A stretch of 6,514 bases of DNA from Flavobacteriaceae bacterium UBA6231 (lineage in GTDB: Bacteria > Bacteroidota > Bacteroidia > Flavobacteriales > Flavobacteriaceae). The notes under the pieces were generated by a model. That model had not been told where the DNA came from and did not search any database. It worked only from the letters and a program-made list of their open reading frames with translations. The stretch lies in NCBI GenBank assembly GCA_002441545.1, contig DJWL01000141.1, positions 1-6,514 of the forward strand. The letters are read 5' to 3'. The translations under genes and the position numbers were made by a program. How positions within the stretch are numbered: position 1 is the stretch's first letter; each line of letters begins with the position of its first letter. Positions 1-6,514 of the stretch are shown here, piece by piece.

Positions 1-32
1 TTTTTAACTAAACTCTTGTTTTTATCTTAGAA

Positions 33-99
33 TGCTCAGCCAACGGGCTTCGTGAACTACGTTCGCAGACCTTTAGTCTGTGCTCAGCCACCGAGGTGG
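33..99. repeat. Cluster of short inverted repeats bounded by a 10-bp direct repeat
   Basis: TGCTCAGCCA occurs at 33-42 and again at 81-90. Between and after these lie small palindromes: ACG/CGT (43-53), GAAC/GTTC (54-64), CAGAC/GTCTG with a 5-nt loop (66-80), and CCACC/GGTGG (88-99). This stretch is more GC-rich than its surroundings. It may be a degenerate intergenic repeat element or the remnant of a mobile element end. Nothing here is open for a convincing gene, and positions 1-32 show no feature. Confidence 0.5.
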
Positions 100-105
100 A
101 AATAA

Positions 106-300
106 AAAATCTTTTACCCCGTCCCTAAAGGGTGAGATTTTTTATTAAGATTTAAATGATGAGGGGTTTCTTTTGCGAACCTAGAAAATCTTTTACCCCA
201 GTCCTAAAGGGTGAGATTTTTTATTAAGATTTAAATGATGAGGGGTTTCTTATGCGAACCTAGAAAATCTTTTACCCCGACCTTAAAGGGCAAGATTTTA
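106..300. repeat. 79-bp tandem repeat, two full copies and one partial copy
   Basis: Copy 1 is 106-184 and copy 2 is 185-263. They differ at 4 of 79 positions: three adjacent bases in the hairpin loop and one near the end. Copy 3 starts at 264 and stays similar for about 37 nt, then diverges. Each unit begins with an imperfect hairpin: AAAATCT pairs with AGATTTT and ACCC with GGGT (copy 1: 106-112 with 135-141, 116-119 with 130-133). In copy 3 the base changes lengthen the outer stem to AAAATCTT/AAGATTTT. T-rich tails follow the hairpins, so they may act as weak terminators. No coding potential is seen. Confidence 0.85.
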
Positions 301-331
301 CTTGGTATTTTTGATGGAAATTATTAACCAT

Positions 332-365
332 AAAAAAAGCACGGGGTTCGTGCTTTTGTTTTTTT
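332..365 (-). terminator. Bidirectional intrinsic terminator ending the R-M operon
   Basis: AAAAGCACG (335-343) pairs perfectly with CGTGCTTTT (349-357) around a 5-nt loop, a 9-bp stem. Read on the minus strand, it is followed by a T7 run (complement of 332-338), about 45-75 nt beyond the res stop. Read on the plus strand it is followed by a T7 run (359-365). It should stop the R-M transcript and also block transcription entering from the left. Confidence 0.85.
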
Positions 366-375
366 ATGTGTACTC

Positions 376-405
376 ACGGATTATAAATCTGCGAGATTGG
401 ATCTC
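376..405. repeat. Two adjacent small stem-loops next to the res stop
   Basis: CGGATT/AATCTG (about 377-391, 6 bp including one G-U pair, 3-nt loop) is followed at once by GAGAT/ATCTC (393-405, 5 bp, 3-nt loop). The second stem ends 2 nt before the res stop codon. The pair is separate from the terminator further out. It resembles REP-like intergenic motifs in general form, but no second copy is visible in this window. Confidence 0.4.
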
Positions 406-406
406 A

Positions 407-3001
407 TTACTCTAAATTATTAATATCTAAAACCTGTTCTAAATTACTATAAAACTGATTTTGATCATTACTGTTATAAAATGGCACTCCTGTTATTAGA
501 TACTTATCTGAATGAATAGTAAATATATCTTTCTTTGAACGTAATTCTACTAAAAAATCTTCTTTCCATTGGTCGTTTTTTATTAAATGTTGTCCTTTTG
601 GTTCAATGAAAACTTGATAATTTATTTCTTCTCCTGTTTTTTGTTTGCAGAATAACACAAAATCTGGTTCAAAACGTCTGCCTTGTCTATCAAATATGAA
701 AAGTTGTCTTTCGTTTCTTACCAAAAAGATGTTGTCATATTTTTTATTTACATCTTCAAATTTACGCGCAAATAATTCAACAAAATCTTTTTCTTCCGTT
801 GTACCATAATTTGCATTGTAAGCATACCAAGATTCATTAGAAACTAAAGATTCTTGTCCGTTTGCACGTTCATCATTTTTATTAATCTTTAGTTGTTTAT
901 CTGTAAAAATTCTATGAACATAATCATGTACAAAATGAGAACCTTCAAAAATGGTTACGTTATTTTTTAGTTCGTGTTCAATAGATTGTAAAAGTTGGGT
1001 AATGGCAGTTAAATATTCTTTGTTAGATATATTTTCTAACCTTTTATGAATTCCTTTAAAGGTAATACTTAAACTTGCTAAATAACTTTCTGAATTAATA
1101 AAATTTCTAATACTTACCATATTTGGAAAGTATTTTACTAAATTATCATAATAGAAAAAAGGATTTTGAGTGAGTGCATATTGAATAATATGAAAAGGGA
1201 TATTTTTTAACAATATATCCTTTGGTTTAATAACCGTATCATTAGAATCTGTGGCTTCTAATTCAAAATCAAACGCTGAAGTTGTTTTTCCAATACCTGA
1301 TGACAATTCTGATACAATATTTCTTTTTTTGACACCTAAATCATCAAAAGATTTTACTTTACCAAAGTCTTTTTCAATTTTTTTGTTATAAAAAACTTGT
1401 CCTGTTTTGTAAAATTCGGTTTTTTTAAATTCAGGTTTTAACTCTAATTGTTTAGTAATGAGATTATCTTCATCTTCATAAATACCTGTTTCTATTAATG
1501 CTTTTTTAAGTTCTGAAATATATTTCGGTTCGTCTTTACTATGATAATACATTTCTTCTAAAACTTTTAAATCGTTGGCTGTATCATCATCATATTTTCT
1601 TTTGTATTTGTCTTGGTTTTCATTTAACTGAAAAGGATAGTATCTAGCACCTCTACCAATCAATTGAGCTTCTGAAATGGTAGTAGCACCAACTTTTTTA
1701 TTACTTCCACCAGTATTTTGCCCTTCATATAAACGCACAATATCATACAAATTCAAAACATCCCAACCTTCATTCAGTTTTTGTACCGCAAAAATTGCTC
1801 TTATTGGGTTTGCGCTTTCTTCAAGTGTGTTTAATAGTTGGTCACTTTTTAAGCCTATCTCTTGTTTCTTTTTGTCTTTGGTGTCACTTTCATTAGCACT
1901 TAAACAATTTTCTTCACGAAAATTATTTTTTATTTTTTGTGTGAGTTGTTCTACAGTTATATTCTCATTTTCAAAAAATTGTTTCGCTTTTTTAATCATT
2001 GAAATTGTAGAATTATCAAAAACATTCCCTACTTCTTCGGGAGTTAAATTTTCAATTAACTGGTGAAAATTTTCTTTGTTTTTTTCTGATTCTGCAATGG
2101 TTTTTTTTGCTTTAAAAAGAATTACAGGTTTTAAATTAATGTTATTTCTCACTGCAATTTCTTGACGATAGGTGTTTAAAATTAAGGCTTGAATAATGCG
2201 GCCTTGCTCATCAAACATAGAACGAATAAGACTTATTTCTTTAGAATATTTGTCTGCTCTAAATTCTTTTAAATCATACTTATAAATAACTTTGTCTTGG
2301 TATTTATTTACCAATTCTCTGCTATCATAATCTAATGTAGCCGTAAACTCTAAAAGAATATTATCAGCATTTTGGTTTAATATTTCTAAAACTGTGCCTT
2401 CCCAACTGCCAAAAAGTGTTCCTGATTTGGTGCCACTGCTTAAATGATGCGCTTCGTCTGCAATTAAGCATAATTTTCTTGATTGAAAATCTTCGTAAGT
2501 TATACTGTTTTCTTTGGTGTTGTTTAGATCAATATGCAATTGCTGAATGGTAGTAAATTTGATGTTTATGTTTTCTGTGTCGGCTTCATCAAAATTAGAC
2601 ACTTCTTTTAAAAACACTTCTTTACCCTCAATTTGTATTTTTTCTTTGAATAAGTATTTAGAAGATTGAGGGTTTAGAAAGTTATCTTTTGTTTTAGTGA
2701 TGATATTATTTGAATTGACAAAAAACAAAAAATTGCGATAGCCTTTTTGGTATAGATAAGTCATCAATCCCGCCATTACCATTGTTTTACCGCTACCAGT
2801 TGCCATATTGTAAAGCAAGTGATATGGTTTTTTAACTTCTTCTAAATCGTTTTGTGCAACAAAAATAAACCTACGAAAAGCCTCTATTTGATATGGTCTT
2901 ATTTGTAGTTTTAAATTATCTGTTATTGCATTAGGAATCTCAATTTGATTGATTGCAGTGCGAACAAAAGAAGGTTTGAATATGTCGTATAAAAATGCCA
3001 T
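407..3001 (-). CDS. res: Type III restriction enzyme Res subunit (DEAH helicase-nuclease)
   Basis: This is the restriction subunit of a type III R-M system, 864 aa. With Mod it forms the ATP-dependent endonuclease that cuts DNA carrying unmethylated sites. Superfamily 2 helicase motifs are in order: Q-like RPYQ (35-38), Walker A MATGSGKT (66-73), DEAH (182-185), motif III FTAT (219-222), the NEGWD block (410-414) and motif VI QLIGRGAR (446-453). The C-terminus has a PD-(D/E)xK nuclease: P779-D780 in FEPDF, then E800-P801-K802 in FIEPKG. Known type III Res proteins run to roughly 900-1000 aa, so this is slightly short but has every domain. The ATG at 3001 lies 3 nt past the mod stop with no Shine-Dalgarno, which suggests translational coupling. 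No frameshift is seen. An A8 run (2101-2108) encodes Lys299-Lys300. The function is known from the family; activity is inferred from intact motifs. Confidence 0.95.
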   Translation of the reverse strand: MAFLYDIFKPSFVRTAINQIEIPNAITDNLKLQIRPYQIEAFRRFIFVAQNDLEEVKKPYHLLYNMATGSGKTMVMAGLMTYLYQKGYRNFLFFVNSNNIITKTKDNFLNPQSSKYLFKEKIQIEGKEVFLKEVSNFDEADTENINIKFTTIQQLHIDLNNTKENSITYEDFQSRKLCLIADEAHHLSSGTKSGTLFGSWEGTVLEILNQNADNILLEFTATLDYDSRELVNKYQDKVIYKYDLKEFRADKYSKEISLIRSMFDEQGRIIQALILNTYRQEIAVRNNINLKPVILFKAKKTIAESEKNKENFHQLIENLTPEEVGNVFDNSTISMIKKAKQFFENENITVEQLTQKIKNNFREENCLSANESDTKDKKKQEIGLKSDQLLNTLEESANPIRAIFAVQKLNEGWDVLNLYDIVRLYEGQNTGGSNKKVGATTISEAQLIGRGARYYPFQLNENQDKYKRKYDDDTANDLKVLEEMYYHSKDEPKYISELKKALIETGIYEDEDNLITKQLELKPEFKKTEFYKTGQVFYNKKIEKDFGKVKSFDDLGVKKRNIVSELSSGIGKTTSAFDFELEATDSNDTVIKPKDILLKNIPFHIIQYALTQNPFFYYDNLVKYFPNMVSIRNFINSESYLASLSITFKGIHKRLENISNKEYLTAITQLLQSIEHELKNNVTIFEGSHFVHDYVHRIFTDKQLKINKNDERANGQESLVSNESWYAYNANYGTTEEKDFVELFARKFEDVNKKYDNIFLVRNERQLFIFDRQGRRFEPDFVLFCKQKTGEEINYQVFIEPKGQHLIKNDQWKEDFLVELRSKKDIFTIHSDKYLITGVPFYNSNDQNQFYSNLEQVLDINNLE

Positions 3002-3004
3002 AAC

Positions 3005-4798
3005 TTACTGTTTTATCTGATAAAAATCTTTAGTTATTTTCTTTTCTTCTTCGGTGCATTCAAATTCTGGATCATTAAGTGATGAAAGATTGACATACAA
3101 CTGATTGAGGTCTAGTAATTTTAAAAGCAATGCTTTTTGATTGTCTAATGTATCTTTTTTAAAATCTTCAATATGTTTTTCTTGTTCTTGAATATCTACA
3201 TTGTAATTCAAAAAACTTTTGGCTTTCATCTGTTCCCAAATTTGCAGAAGTGATGAAGTGTCATTCGCTTCTTCAATTTGTTCTATAAAAGTTTGGTTAT
3301 ATTTTTTGAGCTCTAAATATGTAAATGAGCCACCACCTTGCCAGTTTACCGATTTTGAAATTCCTGTAGAATCACCTGAAATAATTTTTGATAAACGTTT
3401 ACAAGTAAAGGTCTCTATATAGTCCATTTGTTCAATACCAATATATTGGCGATTTATTTTGTGCGCAGTTGAAACTGTTGAACCCGTTCCTAAATGAAAA
3501 TCTAATATTATATCATTTTCATCAGAAGACATTTCTATAATTCGTTTTAATAAAGCTTCTGGTTTTTGTCCCCCTGAAAATTCTCTTAACAATTCAGTAT
3601 GCTGAGCCTGATTCTCCTTGTAAGCACGTGGATCTGCATATACCTGTTTAATATCCGACCAAACAGTAGATAATGGAACACCTTTACTTTCATCTAAAAA
3701 TTGCTTAACCCAAGATGAATCTCCTTTCTCATCTTTGCCACGCATTCTTCGTTGATATAATCTACCATCTCCATCATCATACTTGAACCAATCTTTAATG
3801 TATTTTTCTGAATAAGGAATAAATATTTTGTTTTGTTTCCTATTAGAATAGTTTTTTGCATAATGCAAAATAGTATCGTGAATGTTTACAGGTTTCGCAC
3901 CTGCTGCTCTACCACCAGAAGGTGAACCATACGCCCAAATAATTTCTTCTACAAAATTGTTTCTTTCAAAAACCTCATCACATAGTACTTTTAAATAATG
4001 AGTTTCGTTAATATCAATATGAATAAATATATTACCATCATTACTTAAAAGTTGTTTAGCTATTGACAATCTATTTTTCATAAAAGTTAGCCATGCAGAA
4101 TGATTAAATTTATCATTGTACTTAAATGTATCATTACCCGTATTAAAAGGCGGGTCTATGTAAATGAGTTTTACTTTTCCAGCAAATTCTTTTTTGAGGG
4201 TGTGTAAAGCCAAAAGGTTATTGCCTTTTATAATCAAATTGTCTGTAATGGTGTTTTCGGGTAGTCCTCTTTGTTTATTCAGTTCGGCATCACGGTTAAA
4301 ACTGCTAAAGTTGTGTTCACCGTCTTTGTCGTAAACTTTTGCATTGGTTAATACTTTTGGTTCTAACAGTTGGGTAATTTCGTCTTGTGCCAGTATCTCA
4401 TTAAAAAATATTTCTTCTCTTTTTTGTTCTTCACGGCTTTGTCCGCCTTCTAAAATACAGTCTTTAAATGGCCAAACTAAAGCTACTTCGTTGCGTTGTT
4501 TTAGAAATTTACCATCAATGGTTAAGCCTACTTTGTTTTTGTATTGGGTGTAGCTGTCGTTTAGGTAGTTTTTTTGTTCTAAAAATTGTAAAAATAAGTT
4601 TTGCTTAAAAACTAAAGTTCCGTTTACATCTACAAAGAATATTTTCTTTACTTCTTCATTTTGTAAAAGAAGTTCTAGTAATTCTTCGTCATAATTTTGA
4701 GCTTTGTTAATTACTACCCATTTCAGCAATTCTCCATCATCACTTTTGTAATTGCCTTCTGTTTTAAGATGCTGCTCTAGTATATCGTATAATTTCAT
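3005..4798 (-). CDS. mod: Type III DNA N6-adenine methyltransferase, Mod subunit
   Basis: This is the modification and specificity subunit of the type III system, 597 aa. It recognises the target and transfers a methyl group from S-adenosylmethionine to the N6 of adenine. The catalytic motif IV, DPPF (215-218, in IDPPFNTGND), comes before the SAM-binding motif I, DFHLGTGST (433-441), which is the beta-class order typical of type III Mod. The segment between them (about 290-410) should be the target recognition domain, and it is what sets the sequence specificity. Downstream, WQGGGSF (486-492) is a conserved Mod C-terminal block. Motif IV has Phe where DPPY is usual; an aromatic residue is retained, so activity is plausible. 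The ATG at 4798 follows an A-rich leader without Shine-Dalgarno. The gene sits 22 nt after the winged-helix gene and 3 nt before res. The recognition site cannot be predicted from sequence. Confidence 0.95.
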   Translation of the reverse strand: MKLYDILEQHLKTEGNYKSDDGELLKWVVINKAQNYDEELLELLLQNEEVKKIFFVDVNGTLVFKQNLFLQFLEQKNYLNDSYTQYKNKVGLTIDGKFLKQRNEVALVWPFKDCILEGGQSREEQKREEIFFNEILAQDEITQLLEPKVLTNAKVYDKDGEHNFSSFNRDAELNKQRGLPENTITDNLIIKGNNLLALHTLKKEFAGKVKLIYIDPPFNTGNDTFKYNDKFNHSAWLTFMKNRLSIAKQLLSNDGNIFIHIDINETHYLKVLCDEVFERNNFVEEIIWAYGSPSGGRAAGAKPVNIHDTILHYAKNYSNRKQNKIFIPYSEKYIKDWFKYDDGDGRLYQRRMRGKDEKGDSSWVKQFLDESKGVPLSTVWSDIKQVYADPRAYKENQAQHTELLREFSGGQKPEALLKRIIEMSSDENDIILDFHLGTGSTVSTAHKINRQYIGIEQMDYIETFTCKRLSKIISGDSTGISKSVNWQGGGSFTYLELKKYNQTFIEQIEEANDTSSLLQIWEQMKAKSFLNYNVDIQEQEKHIEDFKKDTLDNQKALLLKLLDLNQLYVNLSSLNDPEFECTEEEKKITKDFYQIKQ

Positions 4799-4820
4799 TT
4801 TTATAGTTTATTAAAAAAAA

Positions 4821-5897
4821 TTAGTTCTTTTTATGTCCATAATTCATATTAAACTTGTCTAAATATTCTGCAATGACGCCAAAATAGCCATCAGGGTTTG
4901 CAAAAAAATATGGGAGGAATTTTTGAGGTTTTTCATTATTATTCAAAACGCTATCTGTATAGGCAATAAAAGCATGTTTAACACCAATTTCTCCATATTC
5001 TTTAATAGCTTCAGGTATTTTCTCTATTACTCTAGGCGTAAAAGCAAGTGTTGTATGAGATTTAGCTCTTTTATTATTTTTATCGTCATTATACATTTCA
5101 ATTCTTTCCTCGTATGTTTTTTGAAAACTATCCTTAAAAGATTTAATAAACAATTGTTCTTCTTTTATAGAATTTTCAATAAAAGAATTTTTATCAGACG
5201 CTAATTTATCACTTTTAAAGAAATTTTGGAGTTTTGCCTGACGATTCTCTTCAAAATATTTTTCCAAATATTTTTTTACAATTTCAAAATCATAGTTTTT
5301 GCAAAGATTAAAAAAATCAAAGTCAGCAAATTTTAATTGAGAAGGCATTAGTTTATATGTACTTTTTAAATCAAATAAAAAATTATTGAAAGATGGAAGA
5401 AGTTTTACTTCTTCACCTATATCTAAACTAGAGTTATTATTCTCTTTATTATTTATATTATTATTCTTATTAATATTCTTTTCTTTATATTTTTCAGCTA
5501 ATGGTTGAAAGTAATCATACAATAGTTTTCTGAAATCGTACAATGGTTTGCCGTTTTCTTCTAATCTGTAAATATTTTCCAAATCATTAATAATATCAGG
5601 ATAATGCACTGTGAAATACTTTACTTTTGGCATGCCTTTTACCTCTATAGAAATATATTTTTTATCAATAAATTTCTTAATAATAGAACTTAGAGAATGC
5701 TTCTTAATACCCGTTTCAGAAGAAATAGTTTCTGTACTGTGAAAAAATTCTTTGAATTTAAATGATTGCCCTTTTACAATGAGATACTCAAAGAAAACAG
5801 CTTCTTCACATGTGAAATAATTGAAATTGTAATTCTTAAACTTAAGAATATTTAAGGCTAATGGAATTTGTTTTTTCAAGATTAATAGTTTTTCCAA
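4821..5897 (-). CDS. Winged-helix protein of unknown function, first gene of the R-M operon
   Basis: I do not recognise this 358-aa protein as a named family. Residues about 28-100 look like a winged-helix DNA-binding domain: a helix around 30-41, a turn at ISSETGI (58-64), a likely recognition helix (65-82) and a beta wing around KGMPKVKYFTV (87-97). Residues 138-156 form an Asn/Lys-rich linker. The C-terminal part (about 160-358) is charged and helical, ending in a segment with NPDGYFG (334-340); this layout loosely recalls DnaD-like or plasmid/phage replication proteins, a weak resemblance only. No signal peptide or membrane segment is seen, so it is probably cytoplasmic. It precedes mod by 22 nt and should be cotranscribed, so a role controlling the R-M genes or assisting defence is an inference. 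The longest frame opens with TTG at 5897 after an in-frame stop (5916-5918); TTG at 5879 (codon 7) is an alternative. There is no in-frame ATG until Met89. Confidence 0.8.
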   Translation of the reverse strand: MEKLLILKKQIPLALNILKFKNYNFNYFTCEEAVFFEYLIVKGQSFKFKEFFHSTETISSETGIKKHSLSSIIKKFIDKKYISIEVKGMPKVKYFTVHYPDIINDLENIYRLEENGKPLYDFRKLLYDYFQPLAEKYKEKNINKNNNINNKENNNSSLDIGEEVKLLPSFNNFLFDLKSTYKLMPSQLKFADFDFFNLCKNYDFEIVKKYLEKYFEENRQAKLQNFFKSDKLASDKNSFIENSIKEEQLFIKSFKDSFQKTYEERIEMYNDDKNNKRAKSHTTLAFTPRVIEKIPEAIKEYGEIGVKHAFIAYTDSVLNNNEKPQKFLPYFFANPDGYFGVIAEYLDKFNMNYGHKKN

Positions 5898-5925
5898 ATA
5901 TAATAAAAACCCATCTTAACACCAA
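5895..5925 (-). promoter_or_regulatory. Bacteroidota-type promoter for the R-M operon
   Basis: On the minus strand TATATTTG (5902-5895) matches the Bacteroidota -7 consensus TAnnTTTG in every defined position. TTG (5925-5923) lies 20 nt upstream and fits the -33 element. Transcription would begin around 5888-5891 and run through the winged-helix gene, mod and res. The last three bases of the -7 box are the TTG codon that opens the first reading frame, so either the start is further downstream or another promoter is used. Confidence 0.55.
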
Positions 5926-6078
5926 TAAGCAAAGCCGTAATCAACTAAAATAATCAATAAAAATGTAATCACTGAAAAACCCCATTCACAAAACCTACAA
6001 AACTTCCCATTAGAATAATACAATAAATGCCATTGCAAACATCAATCAAAATGAAGTCAATTCGGCATAAATAGGCAT

Positions 6079-6086
6079 CATCTTTG
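6079..6086 (+). promoter_or_regulatory. Possible -7 box for the hydroxyisourate hydrolase gene
   Basis: CATCTTTG differs from the Bacteroidota -7 consensus TAnnTTTG only at its first base. It lies 43 nt before the hydrolase start, leaving an A-rich leader typical of this phylum. No convincing TTG -33 element is seen at the expected distance, so this is a weak call. Confidence 0.3.
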
Positions 6087-6129
6087 TAAACGTAAGACAA
6101 AAATATTCAACAATAAAAATCTAAAAAAA

Positions 6130-6514
6130 ATGAAAAAGAACTGGTTAGTATTCCTCATGATGTTTTTAATGGTACCTATGGTGTATGCTCAAGAAAGCAG
6201 CTATCAACTCTCAAGTCACATTTTAGACATTTCCACGGGTAAACCTGCACCGAATGTAAAAATTGCTTTACAAAAAAGAGATGCACAAAACAATTGGGTA
6301 TTGGTAGAAGAAAAAATCACCGACCAAAACGGCAGGGTAAAAGATTTCTTAAAACAAGAGGGCAAAAACAACACAGGCATTTACAAGCTCACGTTTTACA
6401 CCGCACCGTATTTTAAAAGCCTAGGTCAAAAATTGTTTTATCCCTTTGTAGAAGTGGTTTTTGAGTTGGCAGACCAAGAACATTACCACGTTCCCATCAC
6501 CCTATCGCCTTACG
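6130..6514 (+). CDS. 5-hydroxyisourate hydrolase, exported, 3' end outside the window
   Basis: This is a transthyretin-like 5-hydroxyisourate hydrolase (HIUase), which hydrolyses the product of urate oxidation to OHCU in purine catabolism. The 128 visible residues begin with a signal peptide: Lys2-Lys3, a hydrophobic core (5-18) and a likely cleavage after VYA (18-20). The mature protein would therefore be periplasmic. Family hallmarks are present: SSHILDISTGKPA (28-40) with His30, Arg69 in DQNGR, and the YHVPITLSPY block (119-128) with His120; these match the conserved His/Arg/His catalytic set. The family normally ends shortly after this point with a YRGS-type tail, which lies beyond the window edge, so only a few residues are probably missing. 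The ATG follows an A-rich leader with A8. It is transcribed away from the R-M operon and looks less AT-rich, so it is likely native chromosome. The symbol hiuH or uraH would be usual but is not certain. Confidence 0.9.
   Translation, partial: MKKNWLVFLMMFLMVPMVYAQESSYQLSSHILDISTGKPAPNVKIALQKRDAQNNWVLVEEKITDQNGRVKDFLKQEGKNNTGIYKLTFYTAPYFKSLGQKLFYPFVEVVFELADQEHYHVPITLSPY

Noticed and set aside
106..300. Repeats considered as a CRISPR array
   Set aside because: The 79-bp units abut directly with no spacers, and no cas gene is present.
1677..2066. Plus-strand open frame of 129 codons inside res
   Set aside because: It is antisense to the well-conserved helicase region of res, and the translated product is a Phe/Ser-rich sequence typical of the reverse complement of a Lys/Glu-rich AT-rich gene.
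3219..4553. Short plus-strand open frames at 3219-3422 and 4344-4553
   Set aside because: Both are antisense to intact mod, have no start context and give no recognisable protein.
407..4798. Reading the pair as type I R-M, BREX or another methyltransferase defence system
   Set aside because: There is no HsdS-like specificity subunit, PglZ or BrxL. Beta-class Mod with DPPF before FHLGTG, beside a helicase with a C-terminal PD-ExK nuclease, is the type III arrangement.
4923..5204. Plus-strand open frame of 93 codons
   Set aside because: Antisense to the winged-helix gene; its Phe/Ile-rich product mirrors the Lys/Asn-rich coding strand and is not a credible membrane protein.
5437..5481. AAT-type microsatellite as a phase-variation switch
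   Set aside because: The run is an imperfect mix of Asn, Lys, Ile and Glu codons encoding a linker. A trinucleotide unit would keep the frame, so it would not switch the gene off.
5898..5914. ATG at 5914-5912 as the start of the winged-helix gene
   Set aside because: It is in another frame and reaches a stop after ten codons. An indel would be needed to join it to the gene.

Overview
The window carries a compact type III restriction-modification (R-M) operon on the minus strand, between a repeat-rich non-coding stretch on the left and a divergent metabolic gene on the right. The DNA is very AT-rich. There are no recognisable Shine-Dalgarno sites, leaders are A-rich, and a promoter matches the Bacteroidota pattern TTG-N~20-TAnnTTTG. 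Together with Lys/Asn/Ile-rich proteins, this points to a member of the Bacteroidota, probably Flavobacteriia. The genus cannot be read from the sequence.

Layout. Positions 1-330 hold no gene. They contain a cluster of small inverted repeats (33-99), then two near-identical 79-bp tandem units and a third partial copy (106-300), each built around an imperfect hairpin. A strong bidirectional intrinsic terminator lies at 332-365, and two further small stem-loops (376-405) abut the end of the operon. Three genes then run right to left on the minus strand: res (407-3001, helicase-nuclease), mod (3005-4798, adenine methyltransferase) and a winged-helix protein of unknown function (4821-5897). Gaps are 3 nt between mod and res and 22 nt between the winged-helix gene and mod, so one transcript starting near 5890 and ending at the terminator is the simplest reading. 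After a 232-nt divergent intergenic region, a secreted 5-hydroxyisourate hydrolase begins on the plus strand at 6130 and runs off the right edge.

How the genes fit together. In type III systems, Mod recognises a short asymmetric site and methylates an adenine on one strand. Res joins Mod in a complex that uses ATP to communicate along DNA between two oppositely oriented unmethylated sites, then cuts. Both subunits look intact, with all key catalytic motifs present. The first gene of the operon is not a standard type III component: it has an N-terminal DNA-binding-like winged helix, an Asn-rich linker and an unrecognised C-terminal domain. It could be a controller of the operon, a replication-initiator-like relic of a mobile element, or an accessory defence factor. 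The sequence alone does not decide. The hydrolase has visibly higher GC and ordinary codon use, and looks like resident chromosome next to an acquired defence cassette.
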